DNA from: Carnegiea gigantea
Lineage: Eukaryota > Streptophyta > Magnoliopsida > Caryophyllales > Cactaceae
DNA: 64,000 nt
NCBI GenBank assembly: GCA_029747015.1
Contig: JAKOGI010001336.1
Span: 1-64,000, forward strand
Direction of reading: 5' to 3'
The notes beneath the pieces are model-generated. The model saw nothing but the letters and a program-made list of their open reading frames with translations. It was not told the DNA's origin and searched no databases. Positions 20,864-34,022 of the stretch are shown in pieces. The position numbers and the translations under genes are program-made. Within the stretch, counting starts at the first letter, position 1; each line of letters opens with the position of its first letter.

Positions 20864-22650
20864 ATGACTGGTTGGGTTAGAGACGCTGAGAGTAAAAGAC
20901 TTGTTAGGAGTGAACCTGAACCTAACCTGGAACCCAAGCCTAAACCCAAACCTGAACTTGAATTAAAAGAAATTACACAAGAGAAATCTTTGAGCGATAT
21001 TTTCTATCCTCCCAGGACCACTTCACCATCATATTTTAATCTGCCTGACCTAGGAGCTAATGTGACCTTCAAGTTAAGACCTCATAATACTCAAATGCTT
21101 CCTAAATTCATGGGTTTAGAGGATGCATATTTGTTTTGAGGGAATTCAAAGAAGCATGTTCTATAATGCATTTCCTTAATACTTCTGCTGATGTTGTGCG
21201 AATAAAATTAATTCCTTTTGCTTTGAAAGATTCTGCTAAATGATGGATGTATGGCTTGGCTGCTAATTCTATTACTTCTAGGAATGACTTTGTTAAGTTG
21301 TTCTTAAGAAAATATTTTCCAAACACCAAGACTGTTAAGCTAAAGAATTTGTGCAGCTAAAAAAGGGAATTGTTTTGGAAATACTTGGATAGGTTTAAGA
21401 ATTTGTTGGTCCAGTGTCCCCATCATGGTTTAGACCAAGCACTTTAGTTTTAAATTATTTATGAAGGACTTGACAAACAAACCGGGACCATGTTAGAGTC
21501 CATGTATTAGGGTGGCTTTCTATCTAAGAGTGCCACTGCTTCTTAGGAGTTTCTAGAAGACTTAGCTGAGAAGACCATGAAATAGAAAACCACTAGAGAT
21601 GACAGTCTAACTTCTAGGTTTGCTAAGGGTGGGTTGCATTATATTTCTGATGTGAGTCACTAAAAGTCTAAGACCGCAATTTTAGAGAACATGTTAAAGG
21701 GGTCATCTATCCAGACTCCCCAGATGTCTCAGACTTCTATTGTGTCATGTTCTCACTGTTAGGCCGTAAATCATTCATTGAGTACATGTACTTATTTTGC
21801 TCAGCAGTTATCAATTGGGCAGGAGCAAGCAGGTATGGACTTTCAGAGACCTAAGAATGACCCATGCTGCCCTTACTACAATCCAAATAGGAGAAATCAC
21901 TCTAACTTTTCTTGAAGTATTGGACCAAATGTTACAACCCCTAACTCCTAACCTGAAGTATTTCCTAGAAACAACTCCCAACCCATCTCTCATTCCTCCA
22001 ACACTTTTCATAAGACAGGCATTCCAAGGTGTGGCCAATGCACCTAGGCCCGCCCTCCAGTAGCTCATTCAACTTCCTCCTTATTACACTAACATTGATA
22101 AAATTGAGAGGAGAATTAATTATAATGTAGAGAGGATGATCAATGCTAACGTGGGAAAAAATTATGAGAACAATGACTTAATAGTTTACCCAATTAGCAT
22201 CATCTTCTAGGGATGCATGTACTTTTCCTAGTCAACCTGAGGTGAACCCTAAGGGTCATGCCTCTTCTTCTTCTAAAGCCAACCCTAGTGAGCCTATGAG
22301 GAAAGTAAATGTGGTCATATCTCTGAGGTATGGTTAAGAGATTGATAATCAAGTAGGAAATTCTGATGAACCCTGTAAGTATCCTCAGTTTCTTTCAAAT
22401 CCCTCTTTTTGTTCATCTAGTAAGTTAGAGGATGCTACTGATGGTGTCCCCAGTGATTCTACTAATTATCTGCCTTTTGACTCACCTTCTGATAAAGAGG
22501 AGCCTAAGGGGAAAGATTATGCTAATTCAGTGAATACTTCATCTCTTAAGGATTCTTCTTCTCCTCCTTTTGCTGAGAGAGTTTATAATCCCTTACCTCC
22601 TTTTCCTAATAGGCTGAAAAAGAAAGACCAAAACCTACTGTTAAGATGAA
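20864..22650 (+). pseudogene. gag: Gypsy element 1 gag remnant
   Basis: The frame opens at 20864 (MTGWVRDAESKRLV, then a Pro/Glu/Lys-rich stretch) and stops at 21139. Downstream pieces show the Athila-type gag core (IKLIPFALKDSAK, WMYGLAANSI, KLFLRKYFPNTKTVKLKNL) with stop codons and shifts. A worn CCHC-type segment (CSHC...HSLSTC) is near 21760. The piece is identified by motif order rather than by an intact frame. Confidence 0.7.
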
Positions 22651-22822
22651 AGAGATCTTCTCTCAAGTCGAAATCAACATTCTATTACTCGATGCTATTT
22701 AGCATATGCCTCCATACGCTAAGTCTTTAAAGGATATGTGTACTACCAAAAGAGCTACTAGTGTCCCTAAGAAGGATTTCTTAGCCTTTGGCAATAGTTC
22801 CATCATTTTCCACTAGATTGTA

Positions 22823-23068
22823 ATGACCGGTTGTCCTACTATTCCTGTAGTCATAGGGGGTCGGCTTATTCACAGAGTTTTGCTTGACTTAGGGGTCAGT
22901 GCCAATTTCATACCCTTCACTAAGTATGAGAGGCTAGGGTTAAGTGAGTTGAAACCTACCAAGATGGTCATTCAGTTAGCTAGTAGATCAACCAGGTTGC
23001 CTAGGGGTGTAGTTGAGGATGTGCTGATTGGAGTAGGTGAATTCATTACCCTGTGGACTTTGTTGTGA
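22823..23068 (+). pseudogene. pro: Gypsy element 1 protease remnant
   Basis: A short open frame contains VVIGGRLIHRVLLDLGVSANFIP, with a D-L-G triad where Gypsy/Athila proteases have their active-site Asp (about residues 20-22 of this frame), and the following RLGLSELKPTKM flap region. It is cut on both sides by stops. Confidence 0.7.
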
Positions 23069-24143
23069 TTGAAACTGAGATGATGCCTAACACTGCTAGT
23101 CAAGTCCCTGTGATTATAAGGCATCCTTTCCTTGCTACTATCAAGCCCCTAATTAATCATATGAATGGTATAATGAGACTGTCTTTTAGTAACATGACCA
23201 TATAGCTGAATATATTTAGTTTGCAAAGACAGTCGTCTGGTTTTGATGATATGGAGTTTTCTACTCTTAACTGCGTAGAAAATTCTATATTTGATCATGA
23301 TTTTGATGACATATTTTTTATTGAGTATGAGTATTTTATGAACTTGAATATGATGTGTTTGAATTTGATGACTTATGCTGTACTGCTGACTATTTGCTTG
23401 CTTCTGCTTCTACTTCTGAGTCTGCTTCTGAGTCTGTTTCCCTTTCTAGTACTCTTGAATTAAAACCTCTTCATGACTCTCTTAAGTACTTATTTCTAGG
23501 ACCCAATAAATGCCTGCCTATCATTCTTGCTTTTGACTTAGACTGAGACAAGGATGACAAATTGATTGCCTCACTTAGAGAGAACAAGGAAGCCATAGGT
23601 TAGACCTTAGGGATATTAAGGGCATTAGTCCCTCGATTATAAAGCATAGAATCCATTTAGAAGATAGTGCTAAACTCCACCGAGATCATCAACGGCGTTT
23701 GAACCTGATGTTATAGAAAGTAGTTAGGAAGGAAGTGCTTAAGTGGTTAGACCATGGGATTATCTATCCTATTTATGATAATTAGTGGCTTCACCATGTT
23801 CAAGTTGTTCCTAAGAAGACCAGTATTACCGTGATTAGGAATAATAAGAATGAGCTAGTTCCCACTCAAGTCAAATCTGGGTGGCGTGTTTGTATTGACT
23901 ATAGGAAATTCAATGCAGCTACTAGGAAAGATCATTTTTCCTTTCCCTTCCTTGACTAGATGTTAGAGATGTTGGCTGGACATTCTTTCTATTACTTTTT
24001 AGATGGATATTCTACCTATACTCATATCTCTGTTGCTCCTGAGGATCAGGAGAAGACCACTTTCATCTATCTATTTGGTACATATGTCTTTAGGAGAATG
24101 TCTTTTGGACTTTGTACTGCCACTGCTACCTTTTAGATGTGCA

Positions 24144-24305
24144 TGATTTCTATCTTCTCAGATCTAGTTAAACAGTGCATGAAATTTTTCATAGATGACT
24201 TTTCTATTTTTTTTGTTGTGTACGTGATTTCTATCTTCTCAGATCTAGTTAAATAGTGCATGAAATTTTTCATGGATGACATTTCTATGTTTTTTGTTGT
24301 TGTTA
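24144..24305. repeat. 81-bp tandem duplication across the RT active-site region
   Basis: The unit TGATTTCTATCTTCTCAG... starts at 24144 and again at 24225, with few differences. It covers the catalytic Asp-Asp codons of Gypsy element 1. The unit's end includes TTTTGTTGT, the same bases that begin the RTE fragment after the second copy. Confidence 0.85.
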
Positions 24306-24455
24306 TTATTGTTGTTTTTATTTTTTATACTCCCTTGAAATCAGCCTCTCTATGGGAAAATATGCCTATGGAGGTAAGATTGGCTATATTTGGAGCTCCC
24401 CATACCTCGTGAAAGCGGGATCCATACTGAAAGGTGTTGGTGTTGTTGTTATACT
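24298..24455 (+). mobile_element. Small RTE 3'-end fragment (or derived SINE)
   Basis: The segment 'cttgaaatcagcctctctatggg...gaggtaagattggct...ctcgtgaaagcgggatcc', ending in GTTGTTGTT, matches the 3' tail of the LINE at 19003-20601 in the opposite orientation. It interrupts the RT of Gypsy element 1: RT coding sequence resumes right after it. The left edge is uncertain. Confidence 0.72.
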
Positions 24456-25289
24456 TTTCTGCGTTTGGGTCTTCCTTCGATGATTGCTTGTCTAATTTGG
24501 GGAAACTTCTGGAAAGGTGTAGGGGGAAAAATCTGACTTCGAACTGGGAGAAATGTTTCTTTATGGTTAAAAAGTAGATAGTCTTGGATCACATTATTTC
24601 TAGAGATGGAATTAAAATAGACAAGGTTAAGATTGATTTGATTATTAATCTTTCCCCTCCCACTTGTGTCAAAACGGGTGAGGTCTTTTCTTAGGCGTGC
24701 TGGCTTCTACCATCATTTCATTAAGGACTTTAGTAAGATAGCTAAGCCTTTGACTAACCTTTTAGCTATAAGGATATGCCATTATATTTCTCTGAGGGGT
24801 GTCATGAGGCATTTACTAAGCTTAAGGAGGCCTTAACCTCTGATCCCACCTTCATCCTCCCATCTAGGGAGAACCCTTTGAATTAATGTGTGATGCATCT
24901 GACTATATTGTTGGAGTTATTTTAGGGCAACGTGTTGATAAGAAGCCCCATGTCATCTATTATGCTAGTCACACTTTGAATAACGTCCAACTGAATTATA
25001 CTACCACTGAGAAAGAATTTTTGGTTGTGACTTTGGTTTTACAAAGTTTAAACCTTACCTGATTGGCTCTCATGTACTCTTAAGCACCTTCTTTTTAGGA
25101 AGGATGCTAAGCCTAGACTTGTGAGATGGATCTTACTCTTGCAAGAATTTGATTATGTGATTAAGGACATGAAAGGCTCTAAGAACCTTGTGCTGACCAT
25201 TTGTCTATGATTCTCTGTGGTAGAGAGCAGGAGTCTAATATTTCTGAATGCTTCACTAATGAGCAATTGCATGCATCCACCCTAACCCT

Positions 25290-26130
25290 TGGTATACTGA
25301 CATTGTAAACTACCTAGTATCTGGTAGAATTCCTGAGGGTTGGACTAAGAATGATAGAGACAGGTTCTTCAACCTTGTGAAATTCTTTGTTTGGTATAAC
25401 CCGGATTTGTTTAAGTACTATTCTAACCAAGTCTTTAGGACTGACCATGAGGTTAGGAGTGTCCTCTCATTCTATCATGACCAAGCACATGGGGGTCATT
25501 TTAGTGGGAGAAAGACAGCAGCAAAAGTTCTTTAATGTAGTTTTTATTGGCCTACCTTATTTAGGAATGCTTTTGAATATTGTAAGAATTGCCTTAGGTG
25601 CCAACAGGTTGGTAGGATTAGCAAGAGAGACACGATGCCACTTAATTCGAGCATCATGGTGGAGATTTTTGATGTTTGGGGTATAGATTCCATGGAACCA
25701 ATTCCATCTTTTGAGAATGAGTACATTTTATTAGTTGTGGACTATGTTTCCAAATGGGTAGAGGTCATCCCTTCTAGGACCAATGATGCTAAAGTGGTTG
25801 TGAAGTTCCTTAGGCAAAACATATTTGCTAGCTTTAGCATGTCCCGAGCTATCATTAGTGATCAAGGTACCCACTTTATTAATAGGCCTTTTGATGCCAT
25901 GTTGAGGAGGTACTCTATAGTCCATAATCTTGCTACCCCATATCATCCTTAGACCAGTGGTCAAGTTCAAGTGTCCAATAGGCAAATTAAACAGATTCAT
26001 GAGAAGACTGTGAGCAAGAATAGAAAGGATTGTACGAACGAGCCTGTAGAGACTCTTTGGCTTATAGAATGACTTTCAAAACTCCCTTGGGTATGTCACC
26101 TTATAGGATGTTATGTTAAGCCTTGTAATC
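25290..26130 (+). pseudogene. pol: Gypsy element 1 integrase remnant
   Basis: The zinc-binding region is visible (HDQAHGGHFSGRKTA, then CKNCLRCQQVGR, about 25470-25620). The open frame 25635-25952 gives the catalytic core: IFDVWGIDSMEPIPSF with the first Asp, LLVVDYVSKWVEVIP, and IISDQGTHF with the second. The third-acid region follows beyond a stop near 25950. No chromodomain is seen. Confidence 0.78.
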
Positions 26131-26199
26131 TTCTTATTAAGATAGAGTATAGAGCTCGGTGGGCCATTCACATGCTTAACTTTGACTTGATTGAAGCTG

Positions 26200-28472
26200 G
26201 TGAGGAAAGGTGACTGCAACTAAGTGAGTTAGAAGAGATAGCTGAGGCTTATGAGAGTGCTTGATCTTACAGAAACAGGGCTAAGTTATTTCATGACAAA
26301 CATATTCTTAGGAAAGAATTTGTCCCATGAATGGAAGTGCTCTTATATGAATCTAAGGTACATTTGTTTCCAGGGAAATTGAGGTCCCAATAAACGGTTC
26401 CCTATATTATTTCACATGCTCTTCACTATGGTGCAGTCGAAATACAGCATCCTAAAAGTGGTGCCAAGCTTAAGGTGAATGACCAGTGGTTCAAGTAGTC
26501 TCTAGAGCTGTCGAGCACAAAGGATGTAGAGTGTCTAATACTCCGCAAGCCACGTTCTGATGAGTGATGTGCTTGTGAGATAGCTCGGGTGCACTTAGCA
26601 CCCGACCTGGTTTGATTGGGATTTCTTTCGTTTCTTTCTCTTTTTCCTATTTTTCTTTTCTTTTATTTTTGTATATTTGGATGATGTTCCTTCTTATTTC
26701 TATTGTGTGTATATATTTGTACATTTGGATTTTAGAGTTGTGTCCTTTTTATTTTTGAGTCTTAGTTTTCTTTTTGTATATTTGTTTTTATTTTTAGTTT
26801 TTGTTTTGTGTCTTATTATTTCTTTCACATCCAATGAGGATATTGTTTGATTTAGATGTGGGGGTGGGGAAACTACATTTCAAAAAGAATGAAATTTTTA
26901 AAAAAAACAAAAAAATTGAAAAATCCAAAGAGATTTTTATTTTGTTTTGGGGGAATATGTGTGCTGTTCTAACTCATCATATTCTCTTGTGTCTGAGCTA
27001 TTAGGTTATATATAGATGTGGTGTGTATTGATAGAACTTAGTCCTAAGTGTGATGTTTATATACAGTTCGAACTCTTAACATCTTCTAAAGCAAGCTTGA
27101 CTTTGGTAGATGAACCTATGAGACTTTGGCCTTTATAGACTAATTCATCATTTTTACTATCACATTTCTCATTCACGTGTGTCACTTCCATCATTGCATC
27201 TCTAGCGCTTATTTTGATTTTCTTTGAAATCACATTTAGCATGTGCATTATGATAATATGATAGAGGCATTCTTTGATTTGTGAGCCACATAGCCAAATT
27301 TCCACCCTGATTGGACTGATTTACCCTTTGTTAACCCTTTAAGCCTTGACCTTGTGAACCCGTCATTTTAGCCATTGGCCTGAACACATTGCCTATACCT
27401 AAGCTAAGACTAGTGGAGCAATACTTCAATACCTAGTGGGTAGCTTTTGGATGCTTTATGTAGTTAGTGGTTGATTTTGGTTCTATGATGGGATGTATCA
27501 ATGTGACTATTTGGAAATTGAGTTGTGTTATTTATGTACATGTCATTCATTCATTTCTGTAATGAAAATAAAAAGGAAAAAAAGCAAGAAAGACAAAAAA
27601 TGAAAAACATTTCTAAAGAAAAAGATTGAATAAAAAAGGTTGGAAAAAAATCTCAAAATGTTCAAAAAGTGTTGTCAATAAGATTGATTGGCATAATTGT
27701 TGTCATTGTATATACTCATTTCCAACGGCAGCTTAGTGTGTTCTTATTTTGTTTTGGGAGAGTGATTGTTATTGTTGTTGGAAGTGTTGGGTTGGTCATT
27801 AGCTACTTAGCTTTGAGCTCCTAATTTTTCCAAATCATTTATCCCTCTCATAACCCTTAACCCTTAGCCTCATTACAACCCTTCTAAAGTCCTCTTGATT
27901 ATCGTTTTGCATATTGAATTTTAGTGGTGGAGAATTGAGAATCTTACCAAGCTTATGGTAGTTTGTTTGATTGGAAGAGAATTGAGTGAATCTTAATATA
28001 TCTTAAACACAAGAGCAGGAGTGTTCCACATATCCCTAGAGTAAGGGTCTACTAATTGGGCTTGCACATATTTTTAAAGTGGAGTGAAAGATTGTGTATA
28101 GCTGTCATTAGTGGAGATTAATTATGTCTTGATGTGTACATTGTGTTTATATATGATCTAGTGCTCAGGTTACTTGAGTAATGTGATTAATTGGAATATG
28201 TATATTTTTTCCCCGGTGTTGTATATATGAGTTTTTGAAAAAGCCCAAAAAAGATTTTCTATATTTTCGTTTGAGATTTTGAGGGTGTATCTTCTGCAAA
28301 CCCTCGCGAGACTATACTCTCCCACTAAGGGTAACCTAGTGGTTTAAAGGCTTGTTACATGTGCTAAGTGCAACCGTGATTCCTATAAAAGTGAGTTAGA
28401 ATTTTATTTTTCTTTTCTAGGATTTTTAGTTTTTTTTACTCAAGGACGAGCAAAACGTAAGTGTGGAGGTAT
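26200..28472 (+). other. Long 3' non-coding region of Gypsy element 1
   Basis: After a worn pol C-terminus (to about 26570) there is no supported coding sequence, only T-rich and A-rich stretches. The end, 'gacgagcaaaacgtaagtg' then GTGGAGGTA, matches the usual purine tract region before an Athila/Tat 3' LTR. Confidence 0.6.
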
Positions 28473-28941
28473 TATTCAACATGAATTATGTCATTTTTAT
28501 ACCCTTTTATTATCTAACATTTGTTCAAAATAAATTATTAGATTAGGATTTTAATATATATTTTGTTTATTTTGTAGGAATTTGAAAATTTGAATGGAAT
28601 ACCTAAATTGCTTACCAAAAAAAGGATTGTTGGATCAGTTTTGCAAATAAGAAGAAGCAAGAAAGGGAAGAGGCCAGTGGCGTAACCCACCCATTAGCTT
28701 AGCTCCCTCAACTATTCTTCTCTTCTTCCTCCTCTTCTCCTAGGCCAGCTTCTCCCTTCTTGCCTCACCCTCTTCCTAGCCCAATCTGCAGCCTAAGTCA
28801 CGTGCCCAGAGACCCCCTCATCACAACGCTCTCTTTCTTCTCTCTCTGCTCTGTTGTGGGCTTGCTCCTCCCAGCCAGGCGTGGCCTAGTTCACGATCTT
28901 TCTTTCATATGAGCCTCAAGCCTTGCCTAGCTTATTTCTCC

Positions 28942-28987
<46 letters not shown>

Positions 28988-29867
28988 CATGCTTGCAAGC
29001 CTCACGTGACAAATGCCTCCCTTTCTTCCCCCTTCTTCTCCTCTCTCTTTCCTCAGTAAACCCAAAAAAACCCGATACGATGGTTGCTGCATTGCCTCTT
29101 CTTCTTCCTCACTGCCCTAGTAACCCTCATGGCCTTCTCTCTCTCTCTCCTCCAATCATCGTCATTAATTCTCCCATTATCACTCCCATCCATTACTCTC
29201 CATCATCACCATCAGTTTGGCGGCTTCAAGACTTTATTTAAAGAATTAAGTGAAGGAATAAGGGATTGGAAGGGGTTTTGCTCAGCTGTAATTCGAAGAA
29301 GTAGATGCAGAGAGGAGTAGGGTTTTAGTTTTATTTTTCTTCAATTTCGTTTGGTTTTCAAATTTAGTTGTTTTTCAAAAGTAAAGGGTTTATGTAATTC
29401 TTTAGAGATTGGATTATTTGAGAGAGTAATCTGATCCAACTCTCTGTTCATTTAGTTTCCCTATTGCGATATATTCAATTTGCTGAGTTTCTACTTGAAT
29501 TCAGTTTTGGGTTTGTTGGCTTTATTTTGATTCATGAGTTTGGTTCGAATTTGCTTTCCAAATTTCCTAGTTCTACTGCCCTATTCTCCTTGTGCTTGGT
29601 TTGAATTAGTTTTGGATTGATTTCTGATTGCTTAGGATTTTGGTTTAGGGTTCGAGTAAATGTTCATAAGTTTGTAAGATTGATGGCAATCGTGATGAAT
29701 AATTTAGTCTGCTACACTTTGGTTAGTAACTATATTTTGGGTTAATTACTTGTTTCGTTAATGTTAGAATGGTAATTCTTATCTAGTGACTTGATTTCAT
29801 AACTCATCCCTGAGGATCGACCCTCAAGTGCTATAATGAGAATCATGTGCTTACGGAAATTACAACA
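28473..29867 (+). repeat. 3' LTR of Gypsy element 1
   Basis: It is homologous to 17007-18409. The first dinucleotide is worn (TA in place of TG) and the end is TTACAACA. It differs from the 5' LTR by many substitutions and by a longer (TC)n tract at 28951-28984. Confidence 0.85.
28951..28984. repeat. (TC)n microsatellite in the LTR
   Basis: About 17 TC units. The 5' LTR has only a short pyrimidine run at this place, so the tract has expanded in one LTR. Confidence 0.9.
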
Positions 29868-29872
29868 ATTTT

Positions 29873-30540
29873 CAACCAAGCTCACATGTTTTCTAAAGCG
29901 ACTTATCGCTTCAGACTCATCTAAGGTCAAATAAACAAGACCAAATCAAGTGAAAAGTGATGAAACATAGAAGCTCTACGCTTGTTATCACATTCATTGG
30001 AGCATAAATGTTCAAAGGAATTAGCTACAATGGAAATAAAGCTCTTAATAACCTTTAAAATTTAAATGGTTTTCTTATTGTTTACTATGTTCACAAGTGG
30101 GTTAGTCTACTTATATCTGCTAACAAATCTTATTTTTCTAGCTTCTGCATATATGTGCTTCTAACCCATATAGCCTAGGCTAGCATGACAAATAAACATC
30201 TCAAATCATCATAATTATGTGAATATGGAAAAACAAATAATTAGATTAATGTAACAAATATCCAATCCATTACAAGCAAACCATTTCTAATAAAACAAAA
30301 CCAAAACTAATGGTGTTCTTAAAAGAAAACTAACTAGGCTTCAATGCTATGAACATAGTCAAATAAAACCAATGTAGCAACATTATTCTAATGAATCTTA
30401 GGCGCAAGTGGGATTTCACATAGGACTGGGCATCGGCCTCTATGCAGGACTAGCTTGCATATTCTAATTCTTCCAACAGCCACCTTCTTATAGTAATATG
30501 TCCTCATCAAACTATGTAAGAACCCGTCAGAAGCCCAATA
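29873..30540. other. AT-rich flank of the Gypsy element, probably Copia remnant
   Basis: No gene is supported. It directly continues into the minus-strand Copia gag fragment, so it may be worn Copia sequence. Confidence 0.4.
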
Positions 30541-30575
30541 CAGCTTCATGGTCCCTAGCTCGTTGGTTTGGATTC

Positions 30576-31060
30576 CTAAACCTTCTTGGGTTCAGCGCAA
30601 TCACAAACATGGTGACCCATTTGGTCATAGTTGAGGCACTTATCTTGCATTAAATCCTTCTTCCGTGCATATTTTTCTTTACCTTTTCGTTCATGCTTAG
30701 TTTCCTCATTTGAGTGAACCATGCCAATCCAATTCCCTTGGTCCTTCCTTTTAGAACCATTTCTTGAACTAGAGGTTGACATGTGTACTTCTGCACCTAA
30801 CATTTCAATGGTCTCGTCCTACTCTTCGTCTAGCTCAAGTCATCGCCTAATGTCCTCAAAAGTAACGGTATACTTAGTTCAAGACAAGACTATCTTAATA
30901 TGACCTCAGTTATTAAGTAATGAACAGATCACGTCACAAACTTATTGCTCATCGGTCAATTCATGGCCCATTTCCGCCAATTCACTAATCATGCTTTAGT
31001 TATGCCTCAAGTGTCCCCTTATGGAGACATATAGGCTCTTTTTACAATTGTCAAATGTAA
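30576..31060 (-). pseudogene. gag: Copia gag fragment
   Basis: On the minus strand, pieces read as Copia gag with stops: a segment like 'TDEQ.VCDVICSLLNN', then YTVTFEDIRR and EMLGAEVHMSTSSSRNGSKRKDQG. A basic stretch follows, and then a worn zinc knuckle, CLNYDQMGHHVCDC, where the second Cys of the CCHC has become Tyr. The open part is 30576-30803. Its orientation agrees with the primer site at 33418-33430. Confidence 0.68.
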
Positions 31061-33417
31061 TAACGTGATATCTAAGTATAGAAGTTACAGCAACTAACTT
31101 GATGCTTGTAAAACACAAAAGTTTTATAATCAGTACAAGAGCACACATATGTCTAATATCTTAGCATACACATATCTATCTAACTTGATAATAACTGACA
31201 AAGTTAATCTGAATAGGCATGGACCCTAAAGTAGAAAGTTCATATATAGTTCCCAATCATCGTCACAGGAATGTATGTTTTAGTGCAATTAACATTGTCA
31301 TTTCATTGCAAGTTACAAAACACTATTACAAATTGAAATATTCTAAAAGAAATTCTCAAATTTCTAATTAAAGAGCATATGCCAACATCGAGAATATTTC
31401 AAGAAAATCTAACATATATCCATAAATATTTAAAAAATGAATTTAATCATTTTATGCATAATTTGCATATTTACAAAATTTTCAAAAAACATACTTTGTG
31501 AGAAATTTCAATGTACTCTCACCTAACTTATTTAGGGAGAGTACAAATATAAATTTTATATGCAACTTGGAGGTTCCAACATATGAAACATGTTCTCATA
31601 ATATTCATGAATATCAATCAAGAATATATATACTTATTACATATTGTATGAAATTCAATAGCAAAGGAGCTAAAAATCATAGAGATTTCACATAATATTT
31701 TCACTCAAAATAATCTCAATGATATCAAACAAATATGTTCATATCTCTTATCGAAATTCAATAGAATGAAATATGCGTAAAATAAAAGATTCTCCAAGAG
31801 TCACATAATATTTCATTCTCAAAATAAATATCAAGCATCATAAACATATACTCACAAAAGGAGAACATTTGAGAAATCTCATACAAAAAAATCAACCAAA
31901 CTATATAAATTCATAGGTCCACGTACTTTCTCCAAAATTTTATTCTTAGTCAACGCATATGGTCAACTGGTCAACCCTTCTGATCAACTATATACCCCAA
32001 AATCTTCCCCCAAAAAAAGATTTTTTTAAATTAAAAAAAGAACCAAGCTATGGAGTCATGTGTCTTACACGTGATGGGGCTCAACCCCATTCTCAGACAT
32101 GCCACGACCCGAAAGCAAGCAAAATGTGCCCTTTCAATCCGTCACATAACCCGACGCTAAAAAACCTTTTTCGCTCAAATTGACCCAATTCAATCACTGA
32201 GATTCATCCTAAATATGTTCTAGGACTGATCTGAAAAATCAATTACCGAAAAGGAGCAAACATCTATGCCAAAATTAAGTCTTAATTCACCAAAAAAGCA
32301 TGCAGTATGCCAGCGACAATTTCATGAAATTCTGACCAAATTCTGGCACAAACCACAAAATAATTTGGGGACTTTTGCTACTAATCTTATCAGAAACAAG
32401 AATATCACATGAATTTTAAAAGAATTTGCCCAAAGATTGGTCTAAAACGACTTCCTATGTCAAGCCCTAACCTTGGAATAATGCCGATGACTTTTCATTC
32501 AATTTTGGCCACATCTCTAGTTAATAATCGGCATAGATTTAGGGTTTTCACTTAGAATTTTATGGGCAACATAAAACACAAACCAATTTCAAGAAATCAT
32601 GGCCAAAAATGATCGAAATCAAATTACTCTATTTTAACCAAAAACCCCTAATTTCTATTTTCAAAATTTTTGCAAAATTGGGGATCAATTCCTAGTCGAA
32701 TGGACTGGGACTTTGAAGGCTTTTACTTAATACAACTTGGGTAATAAAATTCACCAAACAATTGCAAGAAATAATGACCATAATCGGATCAAAATCAATG
32801 TCAAACGCACGAACCCTAACTGTAACCCTAGGTTTCGGCGGAAATTGTTTGCAAAATTCGGCCCAAAAAGAAGCCACATTGCGTTGAATTCTTGAGGGTT
32901 TTTACACAAAATCACACATGAATTCAGCATCAATTGAGGAAAATTTTGACCAAATATGACCCAAAATTGAGTTCTACTACTAGACTTAAGCCCTAGAAGT
33001 ACGCTACAACTTCTTTGCCAAAATTCGGACAAAGTTTTGATCAACTTGACCAATAGATTGAGGGTTTTGGTCTAAACCTAATGGCAAGGCAATCTAGGCA
33101 TCAATTTGCAAGAATATTGAATGAAATCATTCATTCAAGAAGTCAAATTAGGGTTTTGTATGTGATAAACCCTAGAATTTCATTCCCCAAGTATTTACAA
33201 TATACTCAACAAAATCATACATACAATATATCAAATTAAAGATGTCTTCAAGCTTCATGGGAATCCAAAACTTTGCAAAAATTCATCATGGATTTTCGAA
33301 TGAAATAATGACATGAACTTTCAAGTATAAAAGTGAATAAATCAAAATTATAAACCTAATCTTTGGCATGAATTTCAAGAAATCTCTAAAAGTCGTCCAA
33401 CCAGGAAGAAGCCGGTT
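31061..33417 (-). other. Leader/5' region of the minus-strand Copia remnant
   Basis: This AT-rich stretch lies between the primer site and the gag fragment. It has no supported ORF. Repeated 'aaccctaat/ttttcaaaat'-like phrases suggest worn repeats, but I could not define a unit. Confidence 0.4.
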
Positions 33418-33430
33418 GGCTCTGATACCA
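33418..33430 (-). other. Primer binding site of the minus-strand Copia remnant
   Basis: On the minus strand it reads TGGTATCAGAGCC, the tRNA-Met type site. It is followed on the plus side by an LTR-like sequence. Confidence 0.82.
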
Positions 33431-33431
33431 A

Positions 33432-34022
33432 TGAAAGAATTAATATAATGAATTAAGCGTAAACAGATCTACCTTAATCCTGTAGCGGAAAACGACCGAG
33501 CCTTGGCTTTGAATCACTGGTCAAGGAAGGAACTTACTATACGAAGAACCTTCAAGATCCCACAGCCTAAGAGCCCTAGAATTTTGTGCAAAAAACTCCC
33601 TCTAGATAGCCCTCATTGTTTTTCTATGTCTTTCCTCTTATACTGGTCCCCCCTTTATATTAGATGGACGAGTTAAGGAACTAGGATTTTTGAGGTGGTT
33701 AAGCCATCAACTTATAACGTGAATTGAGCGTGTACCTTGTATCGGTTTATCATTCCCTAAATCCAATATAACCTATACGACTGGAAGGCATAAGCCTTAT
33801 AGCATCAACAACCATTGTAAGGAAGAGATATCTAACAAAGCCCTAATAATTAGTGGCAATTACTTAGCTAATACCATTTTGTAGTGAGAGATTACGTTTT
33901 AAGGATGATGTTGTGCCCCCTATATGACATATGGAAGATCTCAAATATGCAGAACTTACTATAATACTTGTACAATATGATCATCAAGCAAAGTCTAACA
34001 AGGAAAACAAATGTTGATCACA
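33432..34022 (-). repeat. Partial LTR of the minus-strand Copia remnant
   Basis: Read on the minus strand, this stretch has a TATAAAGGGGGG box and a R/U5-like region, and it ends in CTTTCA one base before the primer site. The outer end near 34022 is a guess (TGTGATCAACA on the minus strand). No partner LTR was found in the window. Confidence 0.5.

Larger units (their letters stand above)
23700..25250 (+). pseudogene. pol: Gypsy element 1 reverse transcriptase and RNase H remnant
   Basis: RT blocks can be read through stops: WRVCIDYRKFNAAT at about 23880, YSTYTHISVAPEDQEKTTF, RRMSFGLCTATATF, and the active-site region (F-hydrophobic-DDFS) at about 24185-24210. This last region is duplicated 81 bp further on and interrupted by an RTE fragment. 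RT continues at about 24455 (GSSFDDCLSNL and following). RNase H traces (DYIVGVILGQ, KKPHVIYYASHTL, KDAKPRLVRWILLLQEF) lie at 24890-25170. Confidence 0.7.
17007..29867 (+). mobile_element. Decayed Athila/Tat-like Ty3/Gypsy LTR retrotransposon with nested LINE insertions
   Basis: Two LTRs of about 1.4 kb (17007-18409 and 28473-29867) flank gag, protease, RT, RNase H and integrase remnants in the Gypsy order. A tRNA-Asp-type primer site follows the 5' LTR. ATTTT occurs just outside both ends (17002-17006 and 29868-29872), a 5-bp target duplication. The coding region is full of stops and small indels. An RTE LINE is inserted near its 5' end and a small RTE fragment in its RT. About 1.9 kb of non-coding DNA lies between integrase and the 3' LTR, as is usual for this lineage. 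Confidence 0.87.
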
